Of a stretch of 64,000 bases of DNA, positions 27,491 through 37,300 are shown in pieces. How positions within the stretch are numbered: position 1 is the stretch's first letter; each line of letters opens with the position of its first letter. The stretch is from contig NZ_JAINFJ010000003.1 in the NCBI RefSeq assembly GCF_019966595.1, positions 434,001-498,000 of the forward strand, given 5' to 3'. This DNA comes from Oricola indica. Its GTDB lineage: Bacteria; Pseudomonadota; Alphaproteobacteria; Rhizobiales; Rhizobiaceae. The notes beneath the pieces were generated by a model. That model searched no databases, was not told the DNA's origin, and was given only the letters and a program-made list of their open reading frames with translations. The position numbers were made by a program, and so were the translations under genes.

Positions 27491-27621
27491 GTCCACCTCC
27501 GAGCGAATTCGCACATAGCGTTCACCGCATTGTGCATGTGTATCGTTTGCGTTTGCCTCGATTTGGACGCCACTATCAGGCAATTCGATCGCAGAGCCAG
27601 AGGATTTTGGGAAAAGTACCG

Positions 27622-28359
27622 ATGCGTTTTGCAAAAACGGCGATCCTGTTCATAGCGTTGGTGTTTATCGCGCCGATGGCTTTTGCCGGTGCTTGGTGGT
27701 CGACCGTCGATCGGCCATCCTCCTGGCGGTCCGCCGACTGGTCGGCGACCGGGCTTCTCCCCTCCCCATCCGCATCCACCGACGCGGCGATTTATGTCCT
27801 TTCGGCGCGGACGGGCGGGTTTAAAGGCGCATTCTCAGTCCACAGCTGGATCGTCGTGAAGGAACGCAACGCTGTCAGCTATACGCGTTTCGACAAGGTA
27901 GGTTGGGGCAGCCCCATTCGGCGCGATGCCTATGCCGCGGACGCGGCGTGGTATTCGAACCGGCCCTGGATCGTTGCGCATCTTTCCGGCGCCGAAGCGG
28001 AAGCGGCCCTGCCGCGCGTAGAGGCGGCAATTGCCGCCTATCCGTTCTCCAACCGCGGAGATTATCGGATCTGGCCGGGCCCGAATTCGAACAGCTTCGT
28101 CGCACATGTCTTGCGCGAAGTTCCGCAACTCGATGCCGTTCTTCCACCGAATGCGGTCGGGCGCGACTATCTCTCGGGCGGCGAATGGTTCGCGCTCGAC
28201 CCCGACGGCCTCGACGTGCATGTCTCATTGGCCGGGCTGATCGGATTGTCCGCGGGGCTGCGGAGCGGGATCGAGATCAATCTTCTTGGCCAGACGGCGG
28301 GGATCGATTTCAACGGCCCCGCCCTGAAGATTCCCGCGATCGGCCGAGTCGGCTTCTAA
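27622..28359 (+). CDS. DUF3750 family secreted protein
   Basis: 245 residues. A Sec-type signal or anchor (FAKTAILFIALVFIAPMAFA) precedes a globular domain with the marks of DUF3750: FSVHSWIVVKERNAVSYTRF, GDYRIWPGPNSNSFVAHVL and a C-terminal GLDVHVSLAGLIGLSAGLR. The His and the WPGPNSN stretch recall lecithin-retinol acyltransferase-like or papain-like folds, but a catalytic Cys is not evident. Function unknown, periplasmic or membrane-bound. The chosen ATG at 27622 comes directly before the signal sequence; a GGGAAAAG lies upstream. Ends two bases from the convergent mutase gene. Confidence 0.85.
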   Translation: MRFAKTAILFIALVFIAPMAFAGAWWSTVDRPSSWRSADWSATGLLPSPSASTDAAIYVLSARTGGFKGAFSVHSWIVVKERNAVSYTRFDKVGWGSPIRRDAYAADAAWYSNRPWIVAHLSGAEAEAALPRVEAAIAAYPFSNRGDYRIWPGPNSNSFVAHVLREVPQLDAVLPPNAVGRDYLSGGEWFALDPDGLDVHVSLAGLIGLSAGLRSGIEINLLGQTAGIDFNGPALKIPAIGRVGF

Positions 28360-28361
28360 AG

Positions 28362-29876
28362 TCAGATCGACTGGTTATAGGCGCCAACTTCCTCGTTCTC
28401 GCGAAGGATCGCATCGACGGCTCGGAACATCTCCAGCTTGCGTTCCTCGGACACGGGACTTTCCACGACTACGACGAGTTCGGGCTTGTTCGACGAAGCG
28501 CGCACCAGTCCCCATGTCCCGTCATCGGTCACGACTCGAATGCCATTGACCGTGACGAGATCGACGATCGGATGCCCGGCGATGGCCTCGCCAGCGGATT
28601 TCATCTCTGTGAACCGGTCCACGACACGCGAGATCACATCGTATTTGATCTCGTCGGCGCAATGCGGCGACATGGTTGGCGAACCGTAGGTCAGCGGCAG
28701 GGCGCGGTAGAGATCGGCCATCGATTGTCCGGGATTGCGGTCGAGCATCCGGCAAACCGCGATCGCCGTCACCAACCCGTCATCGTAGCCGCGCCCGATC
28801 GGCGGATTGAAAAAGAAATGGCCGGACTTCTCGAAACCGGCGATCGCTCCGAGTTCGGCAACCCGGCGCTTGATGTAGGAATGGCCGGTTTTCCAGTAAT
28901 CGGTTACCGCGCCATTGGCCTGCAAAACGGGATCGGTCATGAAAAGGCCGGTCGATTTCACATCGACCACGAACTTCGCGTTTTCATGCTGAGCGGAGAT
29001 GTCCCGCGCGAGCATGACACCAACCTTGTCGGCGAAAATCTCGTTGCCTTCATTATCGACGACACCGCAGCGGTCGCCATCGCCGTCGAAGCCGAGACCG
29101 ACATCGGCACCGGTCTCCAGCACCTTGTCCCGGATCGCATGGAGCATCTCCATGTCCTCGGGATTGGGGTTGTAGCGCGGAAAGGAGTAGTCGAGCTCGG
29201 CATCGAGCGGAATCACCTCGCACCCGATGCGCTCCAGCATTTCAGGCGCAAACGCGCCTGCGGTTCCATTGCCGCAGGCCGCGACCACCTTGAGAGGGCG
29301 ATTCAATTTCACGCCTTCCACGAGATCGTCGAGATAGACAGCGCGGAAATCGCGGACCGTTTCGTATGTTCCGCCGCCGTTAAGGTCGAAATCCCCGGAA
29401 AGCACGATATCGCGCAATTGCGCCATTTCCTCCTGACCGAATGTCAGTGGGCGCTGGCACCCCATCTTCACTCCGGTCCAGCCATTCTCGTTATGCGACG
29501 CGGTCACCATCGCCACCGAGGGCGCATCGAGGGCGAACTGCGCAAAATAGGCCATGGGCGAAAGCGCGAGACCGATATCCTTCACGTCGCAGCCGGCTGC
29601 CATCAATCCCTGCGCAAGGGCAAGCTTGATCGACAGCGAGTAGAAGCGAAAGTCATGGCCGACGACGATTTTCGGCCCCGCGCCCAGGCGGCGGATCAGC
29701 GTTCCCAATCCCATTCCGAGCGCCTGGACACCCAGCAGGTTGAGTTCCGGGGCCTTGTCGGACGCTGGATGCCCAAACCACCAGCGCGCGTCATACTCGC
29801 GAAACCCGGTTGGCTTGACGAGGGCCTGGGTCTCGAATTCGAAACTGTTCGGCAACAGGTCTGAACGTGGTTTCAT
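28362..29876 (-). CDS. Phosphomannomutase/phosphoglucomutase
   Basis: 504 residues, alpha-D-phosphohexomutase family, interconverting hexose 1- and 6-phosphates through a phosphoserine. Phosphoserine loop: AMVTASHNENGWTGVKMG. Metal loop: VGLGFDGDGDRCGVVDNEG. Sugar-binding loop: GFEKSGHFFFNPPIGRGYDD. Phosphate-binding C-terminal domain: LVRASSNKPELVVVVE. Supplies mannose-1-P or glucose-1-P for exopolysaccharide, LPS and nucleotide sugars, feeding GalU at 42.3 kb. The N-terminus has a longer leader (KPRSDLLPNSFEFETQALVK) than minimal family members. Confidence 0.92.
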   Translation of the reverse strand: MKPRSDLLPNSFEFETQALVKPTGFREYDARWWFGHPASDKAPELNLLGVQALGMGLGTLIRRLGAGPKIVVGHDFRFYSLSIKLALAQGLMAAGCDVKDIGLALSPMAYFAQFALDAPSVAMVTASHNENGWTGVKMGCQRPLTFGQEEMAQLRDIVLSGDFDLNGGGTYETVRDFRAVYLDDLVEGVKLNRPLKVVAACGNGTAGAFAPEMLERIGCEVIPLDAELDYSFPRYNPNPEDMEMLHAIRDKVLETGADVGLGFDGDGDRCGVVDNEGNEIFADKVGVMLARDISAQHENAKFVVDVKSTGLFMTDPVLQANGAVTDYWKTGHSYIKRRVAELGAIAGFEKSGHFFFNPPIGRGYDDGLVTAIAVCRMLDRNPGQSMADLYRALPLTYGSPTMSPHCADEIKYDVISRVVDRFTEMKSAGEAIAGHPIVDLVTVNGIRVVTDDGTWGLVRASSNKPELVVVVESPVSEERKLEMFRAVDAILRENEEVGAYNQSI

Positions 29877-30095
29877 GGCAGCTATCCCGGCGGTCTCGAT
29901 GAATCTCGTTTGAATGGAATGATGCCATAAGTCCCCCGACCGTCTGTGTACAGCGGTGGATTACGGCCCAAGCTTCAAGCCGGCTCAACCGCGCGGACAG
30001 CAATCGAAACGATTGCAGAAAAAACCGAAGCGGAATCGTCCGACCGCACTTGCGGGAATGAAAGGCCGGCGTTATAGACCCGTGCCGTTTGGTCA

Positions 30096-30172
30096 CGGAG
30101 TGTAGCGCAGCCTGGTAGCGCACCTCGTTCGGGACGAGGGGGTCGCAGGTTCAAATCCTGCCACTCCGACCA
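30096..30172 (+). tRNA. tRNA-Pro (anticodon CGG)
   Basis: Full cloverleaf of 77 bases: acceptor CGGAGTG pairs with CACTCCG, the D arm is GCGC-like with the AGCCTGGTAGC loop, the anticodon stem CCTCG/CGAGG frames TTCGGGA (anticodon CGG), and the T arm contains GGTTCAAATCC. CCA is encoded. No integrase or island flanks it. Confidence 0.97.
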
Positions 30173-30541
30173 TTTTCCACAAAATTCCCGATTTCGTTTG
30201 CGGAGCGCCCCTGCGGTTCGCCGCGGCATACGCATGTCCGGGAAGGGCTCGGCTGATCGCCGCAGGAGTTTTCCAAAGCGCGCGGCCCGGGCACCACGGG
30301 GGATGTCGTTCATCGCGGCAGCGGCGTCAGTCCGGAAAACCGGGCTGAATAGCCGGTATGTTTCGCGTTGGCAGTTTTTTCCAATCTTACGCCAATGAAA
30401 CTCGATTTTACTGGGCGCTTGCGAAGACGTTAACAAACTTCTCTTGTTCAACCACCAGATCACGCCTGCCTGAATACACGGATATCCTCGACTGAAGAAA
30501 TTTGTTTTCATGCCTCCGGCAAGGCAGCAAAAGGAATATGC
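30173..30541 (+). other. Intergenic region after tRNA-Pro
   Basis: About 370 bases between tRNA-Pro and the PilZ gene. Contains no convincing open frame or RNA structure. The AT-richer part around 30385-30470 probably holds the PilZ promoter. The apparent antisense frame here is an artefact of the tRNA. Confidence 0.4.
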
Positions 30542-30814
30542 ATGAAGCCGGTGAGGTCTCCGTTCGAGCGGCGTTCATCAGAGCGTAGCAGGTGTTCGCA
30601 TCTTGCCGAAATCCGTATCGGATCGAGCTTCGTGCTCAGGGCTATCGTCAAGGATCTTTCCGAGAAGGGTGCGAAACTTCAGCTGCCTCGAGACTCCTGG
30701 CTTCCGAAATCCTTCGATATCTGCATTCCCGATACGGGCCTTCAGCGCAAGGCGGTTTGCCGGTGGCGTCGCGGGGAGTATGCGGGCCTTGAATTCGCCA
30801 TAATCCCGGAATAG
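30542..30814 (+). CDS. PilZ domain protein
   Basis: 90 residues, a single PilZ domain. The c-di-GMP-binding signature is present in partial form: FERRSSERSRC at the N-terminus (the RxxxR motif) and a later IVKDLSEKGAKLQL corresponding to D/NxSxxG, with Ser and Gly kept. The CRWRRGEYAGLEF strand follows. It could act as a stand-alone c-di-GMP effector, for example on motility or polysaccharide synthesis; this is known for the family and not shown here. AAGGA lies six bases before the ATG. Confidence 0.88.
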   Translation: MKPVRSPFERRSSERSRCSHLAEIRIGSSFVLRAIVKDLSEKGAKLQLPRDSWLPKSFDICIPDTGLQRKAVCRWRRGEYAGLEFAIIPE

Positions 30815-30947
30815 CCGCCCTCTCATACCGGTTGTACAGGGTTTTAATAAACCCGGCTACGTTTAGCTCGGCTGCCCTTCTGCGAAGCGCCGCTCGCACA
30901 TCATTCGTGCCCCAGGACAACAACCTTTAAACCGACGACATCAGCAT

Positions 30948-30975
30948 CACCGCCATCAAGCGGCGGTGCTGTTTT
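30948..30975 (+). terminator. Candidate terminator after the PilZ gene
   Basis: Stem CACCGCC / GGCGGTG with a 7-base loop and a following CTGTTTT. It lies 133 bases after the PilZ stop and directly before the LuxR gene. Confidence 0.5.
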
Positions 30976-30994
30976 AACAGTGGAACCCCCTCCA

Positions 30995-31738
30995 ATGAAG
31001 ACGCGACACGTCGTCCCCTTAAGCCAGGAACCCGGCGTTACTCTCCTCGACAGGGTTGCGGACTGCAACACAAGCTACGATATCCTTCGTCTGACCCGGG
31101 ATATCACCAAATCCTACGGATTCGACTATTTTTCCATTATCCGGCTTCCACGCAGCGATGAGCGATACCTGTCTTCGCTTTCGACAATCAGCAACTGGCC
31201 TCCGGAACTGGTCGGCACATATGACCAACTCGGCCTGCTGGAAAAAAGCCCGATCATGGACGCGCTTCGGCGCAGCACGAAGCCCGTCGTTTGGCGGCTT
31301 GAAGACATGGACAGAAACCAGGCGGATGGCCGCGAGGAAAAAGCGGCCACGCTCTTTGCCGCACACGGCTTCCATCGCAGCGTCTATATCGCCACCCAGG
31401 ATCCCTCGGGTGAACGCGGTGCTGTTTCCTTCAGCGGCACACGAGACACGCCGACCGATCCCGAGTTGATGGAACTGAGCTATATCGCCAACCGCATCTA
31501 CGAGAAAGTGTCTGAGATCAGGGAGCCGGCCGCCCTCGCCGACCAGATCCTGAGCGCGCGCGAACGCGAGTGTCTTCACTGGACCGCCAGCGGCAAGACC
31601 AGTTCCGAAATCGCCATCATTCTCGGACTGTCCGAGCATACGGTGAACCACTATCTCAGCGCCGTCTGTCAGAAGCTCGGCGCCGCGAATCGCGCTCATG
31701 CGGTCGCGCGGGCAATCCGTTCAGGCATATTGGACTGA
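30995..31738 (+). CDS. LuxR-type solo regulator with autoinducer-binding domain
   Basis: 247 residues. N-terminal autoinducer-binding domain (about residues 15-165) and C-terminal LuxR helix-turn-helix starting at LSARERECLHWTASGKTSSE, then IAIILGLSEHTVNHYLSAV. In the ligand pocket a Trp (SNWPPEL), a Tyr (GTYDQLG) and a later Trp (KPVVWRLED) are kept, but the aspartate that usually contacts the lactone amide is a Ser (EKSPIMD). No luxI synthase is present in the window. Start could also be a GTG at 30980. The PAS gene follows after three bases, so they are co-transcribed. Confidence 0.9.
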   Translation: MKTRHVVPLSQEPGVTLLDRVADCNTSYDILRLTRDITKSYGFDYFSIIRLPRSDERYLSSLSTISNWPPELVGTYDQLGLLEKSPIMDALRRSTKPVVWRLEDMDRNQADGREEKAATLFAAHGFHRSVYIATQDPSGERGAVSFSGTRDTPTDPELMELSYIANRIYEKVSEIREPAALADQILSARERECLHWTASGKTSSEIAIILGLSEHTVNHYLSAVCQKLGAANRAHAVARAIRSGILD

Positions 31739-31741
31739 AAG

Positions 31742-32209
31742 ATGAGCGACGCAGAAACTCCTCAACTTAGTATCGAGTTCAGGGACGCGCCCTGCCCGTC
31801 CCAACCGCTCGCCGCCATCGGACTGGAAGACGCCAATCTTCTGGATGCCCTGTCACAGTTCGATCCCTACGGGGCATGGCGTGTCGATCTCGAAACGGGA
31901 ATGGTCTACTGGACGCGCGACGTCTTCGAGATTCACGGCATGCCCTACAAGGAAGGGCCAATCGATCTCGCCCTTGCGATATCGCGCTATCATCCCGACG
32001 ACCGGGAGTTGGTGATGAACTGCATCGAGGAAGCCACGGAGCGAAAAACCGGATTTCGCTTCGTGTTGCGACTGGCAACGCCGGACGGTCATAACAAGCT
32101 CGTGAGGGCCAGCGGGCTCTATCGCGTCAACAGCCAGGGAAAAGGCGAAGTTTTCGGCGCGTTCTCGCAGTTTCAGCCAAGAGTGCGTACCGTGGCCGTC
32201 AACTCCTGA
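31742..32209 (+). CDS. Stand-alone PAS domain protein
   Basis: 155 residues, one PAS fold (residues about 35-145) of the PAS_3 kind: FDPYGAWRVDLETGMVYWTR, the YHPDDRELVMNCIEEATER helix and the FRFVLRLATPDGHNKLVRAS sheet. No output domain is fused. It probably acts by protein contact, perhaps with the LuxR protein encoded three bases upstream; a heme, flavin or other ligand cannot be told from sequence. Confidence 0.8.
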   Translation: MSDAETPQLSIEFRDAPCPSQPLAAIGLEDANLLDALSQFDPYGAWRVDLETGMVYWTRDVFEIHGMPYKEGPIDLALAISRYHPDDRELVMNCIEEATERKTGFRFVLRLATPDGHNKLVRASGLYRVNSQGKGEVFGAFSQFQPRVRTVAVNS

Positions 32210-32361
32210 CACACTCGGCAGGCATTTTTGCAAAACGTGATTTTTTGACAATCTGAATCGAGTCTTAACTGTTTTGCGCTACGATTGACTCGCTCTAAAA
32301 CCGGGACACATAGGCGGTATGATATTTTGTTCGCCAAAAGCCCGGCTTGACGATTTTCGTC

Positions 32362-34371
32362 ATGAAACTGGAGTTGGGTGAGCGTGTGCAGCGTCAAGGC
32401 GGGATTTTGATTTTTTCTGAAGACATTGTCCGGATAGGCGGAGCGGCAAGAGCGGGACTTCGTCTCGTTTCGCGTGCCATTGCGGTTTTGGCTTTGTCGT
32501 CCAGCCTCTCGACTTTCAATGCGCCGGCCGCACACGCGTTCGAACTTCTCGGTCGATGCCTGATTGGCACCTGCGAGGATGAAGACGGTCCGATCGATCC
32601 CAAGAATTATCAGGTCGAACTGACGGTGCTCGCCGATGGCCAACCCAATCGGGACCTCGAGAAAGCCGTCGGCAATGCGTCGCAACTCTGGCAGGGCCGC
32701 GACGAACCGGCTGCGGGCTCGGCCGGTCTCCTGACCCGGGCCAAAGCCGACTACAAGCGCATACTCGCCGCTCTCTACAATGATGCGCGATACGCTGCCG
32801 ATATCTCCATCACTTGGAATGGCCGTGAAATCGCCGATGTCGAGGCGGGAACCGAGTTTCCCGACGACGCAGTGCTCGCGATTTCCGTGCGTGCCGAGCC
32901 GCAATTTCTCTTCGGGACAGCGGAGATCGACAACCGCGCGCCCGTCGCCGCCGATCGCTTCGACCGGGTCGATCCACCGGAAGCGGAAGGTTTCATGACC
33001 GGTGCACCGGCCTATGCGACCGCAGTCAGAAAGGCCGGGCAGCTTGCCGTCGAGGCCTGGCGCCAGCAAGGCTATTCGAAAGCGAAAATCACCGACAGGA
33101 AGGTGACCGCCAATCACGCGACGCGCGAACTGAACGTACGACTGACCGTCGAGCCGGGTCCGCGCGCAGTTTACGGACAGGTCGCGGTTGAAGGCACCAG
33201 CCGGATGAAAGACTCTTTCGTCGCGCGACAGGCAGGCCTGGAGCCCGGCGCGGAATACGATCCCGACGACTTGAAGCGAGCCGAGAAAAGGCTGCAGCGT
33301 CTCGGGGTATTCCAGTCGATTTCGCTGAAAGAGGCGGAATCAGTGAACCGCGACGGCTCCCTCCCCTTCATGCTCACCGTTCAGGAGCGAAAGCTGCGAC
33401 GCATTGGTGTCGGCGCGACGGTCTCGACCATCGACGGCGTCGGTGTGGAAGGCTATTGGCTGCACCGAAACCTTTTCGGCAGGGCCGAGCGGTTGCGCTT
33501 CGATGGTCGCATTTCCGGGATCGGCACCACTTCGGATTTCAGGGATTTCGACTATTTCCTGGGCACGGAACTTACCTTGCCCGGACGGTTCACGCCTGAC
33601 ACTGACATTATCATCGGTGGCTTCTTTGAGCGCGAGGTGCTCGACCTCTACTCGAAGAATCGGGGTTCGGCGTCCGTCTATGCCAATCACTTCTACAGCG
33701 ACCAACTGACACTGCGCGGCGGGGCATACGCTTCCTATGGCGAATTCGAAGACGTGTTCGGAACCCGTCGTTTCGGGATTGTCGGCTTCGAGGCCGGGGC
33801 CGAATACGACACGCGCGACAACGAACTCGACCCGAAGAGCGGTTTCTATGCGAAAATCGCGGCCAAGCCGTTCTATGAATGGGAATACGGAAACGCGATC
33901 GGCAAGATCGTGGCGGAAGCACGGTTGTTCCATGCGCTCGGTGCCGAAGAACGCACGGTTCTCGCCGGGCGTGTGAAGGTCGGATCCATCGTGGGAGCAC
34001 CGCTTTCGGAGATTCCGCAGGACGAGTTGTTCCTCGCCGGCGGCGGCTCGTCGGTTCGCGGCTATCCCTATCGGGGGATCGGCGTCGCGGTGCCCAGCGG
34101 AATGTCCGGCGGACGGTCTCTTTTCGAGGCATCCGCCGAAATCCGTCAAACGGTGACCGATTCCATCGGCATCGTCGGGTTCGCCGATATCGGTCATGTC
34201 GGTTCGGATTCATTCCCCGACTTTTCGGAGAGCGTTCGGGTCGGTGCGGGCCTTGGCCTGCGCTACAACACAGGTCTCGGTCCGCTGCGCCTCGATGTGG
34301 CGTTTCCTCTCAACCGTCAGGCAGGCGATCCGCGTTATGCGATCTATGCCGGGATCGGACAGGCGTTCTGA
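32362..34371 (+). CDS. tamA: Outer-membrane translocation protein TamA (Omp85 family)
   Basis: About 669 residues. A long N-terminal leader ends in a signal-like segment (IAVLALSSSLSTF, cleavage near AHA). Then come POTRA-type repeats: YQVELTVLADGQPNRDLEKA, VRAEPQFLFGTAEID, and RAVYGQVAVEGTSRMKD, and a C-terminal beta-barrel with VRGYPYRGIG (the Omp85 motif of barrel loop 6) ending in a terminal Phe (YAIYAGIGQAF). With TamB it forms the TAM complex that moves autotransporters and lipids to the outer membrane. The ATG at 32362 is used; a TTG at 32347 is possible. Its TGA overlaps the tamB ATG. Confidence 0.93.
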   Translation: MKLELGERVQRQGGILIFSEDIVRIGGAARAGLRLVSRAIAVLALSSSLSTFNAPAAHAFELLGRCLIGTCEDEDGPIDPKNYQVELTVLADGQPNRDLEKAVGNASQLWQGRDEPAAGSAGLLTRAKADYKRILAALYNDARYAADISITWNGREIADVEAGTEFPDDAVLAISVRAEPQFLFGTAEIDNRAPVAADRFDRVDPPEAEGFMTGAPAYATAVRKAGQLAVEAWRQQGYSKAKITDRKVTANHATRELNVRLTVEPGPRAVYGQVAVEGTSRMKDSFVARQAGLEPGAEYDPDDLKRAEKRLQRLGVFQSISLKEAESVNRDGSLPFMLTVQERKLRRIGVGATVSTIDGVGVEGYWLHRNLFGRAERLRFDGRISGIGTTSDFRDFDYFLGTELTLPGRFTPDTDIIIGGFFEREVLDLYSKNRGSASVYANHFYSDQLTLRGGAYASYGEFEDVFGTRRFGIVGFEAGAEYDTRDNELDPKSGFYAKIAAKPFYEWEYGNAIGKIVAEARLFHALGAEERTVLAGRVKVGSIVGAPLSEIPQDELFLAGGGSSVRGYPYRGIGVAVPSGMSGGRSLFEASAEIRQTVTDSIGIVGFADIGHVGSDSFPDFSESVRVGAGLGLRYNTGLGPLRLDVAFPLNRQAGDPRYAIYAGIGQAF

Positions 34372-37300
34372 TGATAACCAAACGCCACGCCTTCGCTCTC
34401 GCCGCTTCCGGCGCCGTTCTCGCAGGAACGGCCGGCTACGTACTTGCCCAGGATCAGGACGAGCAGGAAAAATCGCGCTTCATCCGCTTTGTCGAAGAAC
34501 AGTTGTCGACGCCGAACCGCCAGATCAGGCTGAATGGCATTCAGGGGACCCTCTCCTCCAATGTCAGATTCGAGAGCATCACGATCGCCGACGAGAACGG
34601 CGTCTGGTTGACGATCGAAAACCCGAGCCTGCAATGGCAGCGCAGTGCGCTCATTCTCGGCAAGCTCGACATCAGCAATCTGTCTGCCGACCGGATCGAC
34701 TGGCCGCGAAATCCGATACCCGACGAAAACCTCCCGGCACCCGAATCCTCCGGCTTCTCGCTGCCCGAACTCCCGGTATCGGTCGATATCGGGGAACTCG
34801 CCATTGGCGAAGCCCAGTTCGGCGAACCGGTATTCGGCCTTGCCTCGACATTATCGCTCGAAGGCCAGATTTCCCTGGGTGACGGCACGCTGAATACCGA
34901 TCTGGATATCACGCGCCTCGACGGACCGGGAGGCCAGCTTGCGTTGCAGGCCGCCTATTCCAATGCGACGACCCAACTCGATCTCGACCTTTCGCTGCAG
35001 GAGCCGGCGGACGGTGTTGTCGCCAACCTCATCGACATTCCCGAACGTCCCCCGGTCTCGCTCACGCTTGCCGGTGGCGGGCAACTGGACGATCTCGACC
35101 TGGGGCTTGCCTTCGACGTCGACTCCCGCCGGATCGCGACCGGAAGCTTCCGCCTGAGTGACACACTGCTGACCGACGATCGGCGCGCCGAATTGCGCCT
35201 TTCCGGACCGCTCTCGAGCATTCTCCCGCAACAGCATCGCGCCTTCTTCGGCGCAGAGACGTCCATCGAGTCGGAGATGATCCTGCGGAACGGCGGCGGT
35301 CTCGACCTCCAGCGTTTCGAATTTGGCGGTGGAGCGCTCTCCATCTCCGCCTCCGGATCGACCCTTGCGGACTGGTTCCCCCGCGAATTGATCGCGGACA
35401 TCTCCATGCGCTCAAACGATGGATCGCCGGTTCGCCTTCCCGTATCCGGAGAAGCCGTGACCGTCGGCGCCGGCTCGGTCTCGCTGCGTTTCGGACAGCG
35501 GGACGCGCAGGAGTGGAGCCTGGACGGGCAACTCCTCGATTTCAGCGCGCCGGATTACGCGATCGGCGAGATACGGCTCGACGGATCGGGCGCGATCCAA
35601 AACATCGCGGATGCCGCCAACCGTTTCCTGTCATTCGATATCAATGCGCAAGCGCGATCCGTGGAGCCCGCCGATCCGGACATCGCCGCCGCAACCGGCG
35701 ACAGCCTGAGCCTTGCAATAACCGGCGACTGGCGGAGCGAAAATCCGATCCGCCTGGAAAGTGTCAACTTGTCTGGCGACACACTCGCCATCGCCGCAAA
35801 CGGTCAGTTGGAGAGCCTGAAATTCAACGGCAATGCGCGGATCGAAGCCGCTGATCTCGCAGCATTTTCTCCGCTGGCGGATCGCGAACTGAGAGGCGCT
35901 GCCTCACTGTCCGCGCGAGGCGAAGCCGCGCTTGTCGGCGGCGCATTCGATCTTTCTCTGGACGGTACGCTGGTCGATGCGGTCGTCGGCGATGCGCTCG
36001 CCGACCGCTTGATTCGCGGTACGACCCGCCTCACCGGCGGCGTGGCGCGCGCGCCGGATGGTCTTCGCTTCAACTCGTTGCTGCTGGAAAACCCGCAATC
36101 GCGAACGCAGGTAAACGGTGCATTCGCCACGACCCGCGCCGACCTGCGCGCGCATGCCGAAATTTTCGACGTCGCAACGCTCGACGATCGTGCCTCGGGG
36201 CGGCTGGCCCTGGATGCGAAGATCGACAAGGCCCCTGAATCGCAGCGCGACGACCCTTATGACGTGAGCGCCAGCCTTTCGCTTTCCGGGGCACAACTTC
36301 TCGACCGTCGTGTCCCCTCGGCCGAGTTCGCCTTTGACGGCGCCATCAAAGGTGCCGAACTGGCCGGAAATCTCAGCGGGACGGGACTGATCGGCGGCGA
36401 GCCGATCGATGTCAGCGGCGCAATCTCCAGATCCGGAGACCGGATCGACATTTCCGACCTGTCCGCGAGGATCGGAGCCAGCACGTTCGACGGCGACATC
36501 GTCGTCGAAAACGGCCTGTCGACCGGGTCAGTCGCGGCGCGATCCAACGACATTTCCTCGGTCGCGGCACTCGCATTGGTGGATGCGTCGGGAGCCGTGA
36601 ACGGCGATATCAGGCTTTCGGCAGCCGACGGCCGGCAAGACGCCACTGTCGATCTGACCGCGCGCGACTTCCGGTTCGAGACCAACACGGTCGGCAACGC
36701 GGATATCGATGTCGCGGCGCGCGACCTGTTCGGCGTCCCACAGGTCGATGCGACGGTCAAAGCCTCCGACATTGAAGCAGGTGGCGTCGCCGTTGCGACA
36801 GCCCGGATCAATGCCAGAAATGAAGGCGACACGACGCGGTTTACGGCCGATGCGCGGCTCGACGACGGCGCGCGCGCCGTGACGGCCGGGACGTTGCGCG
36901 CGACATCCGATGGTTTCGATGCGCGCCTGGAAACACTCTCGGCCGACACGAATTATGGCGACATGCGACTGCGCTCGCCGGCCACGATCAGCCGCGCCGG
37001 TGGCGTTACGCGCATCGACAATTTCGACGCGGATGTCGCGGGGGGCCGCATCACGGCGTCCGGCACGGTCGCAGACCGGATATCGATACGATCGACCGTT
37101 TCCAGCCTTCCCCTATCGATCGCCAATGGCTTTCGACCGGATCTCGGTTTGGGCGGCGTCGTGAATGGCTCGATCGATGTCTCCGGAACGCCTGGCGATC
37201 CGAGTGTTTCCTTTTCGATGCAGGGCGACGGGCTGAACGCTGCGGCGCTGCGCTCCGCATCCGTCTCGCCGATCAACGCATCCGTCTCGGGCACTTATTC

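Noticed and set aside
27903-29864. Plus-strand frame of about 653 residues
   Set aside because: Runs through the DUF3750 gene out of frame and then antisense to the phosphohexomutase.
29975-30511. Minus-strand frame of about 178 residues across tRNA-Pro, containing SEWQDLNLRPPRPERGA
   Set aside because: This phrase is the antisense translation of the tRNA-Pro gene, a well-known false protein in databases.
33879-34370. Upstream extension of the tamB frame inside tamA
   Set aside because: It overlaps tamA out of frame and is Arg/Gly-rich; tamB has a clear signal-like start at the TGATG overlap.
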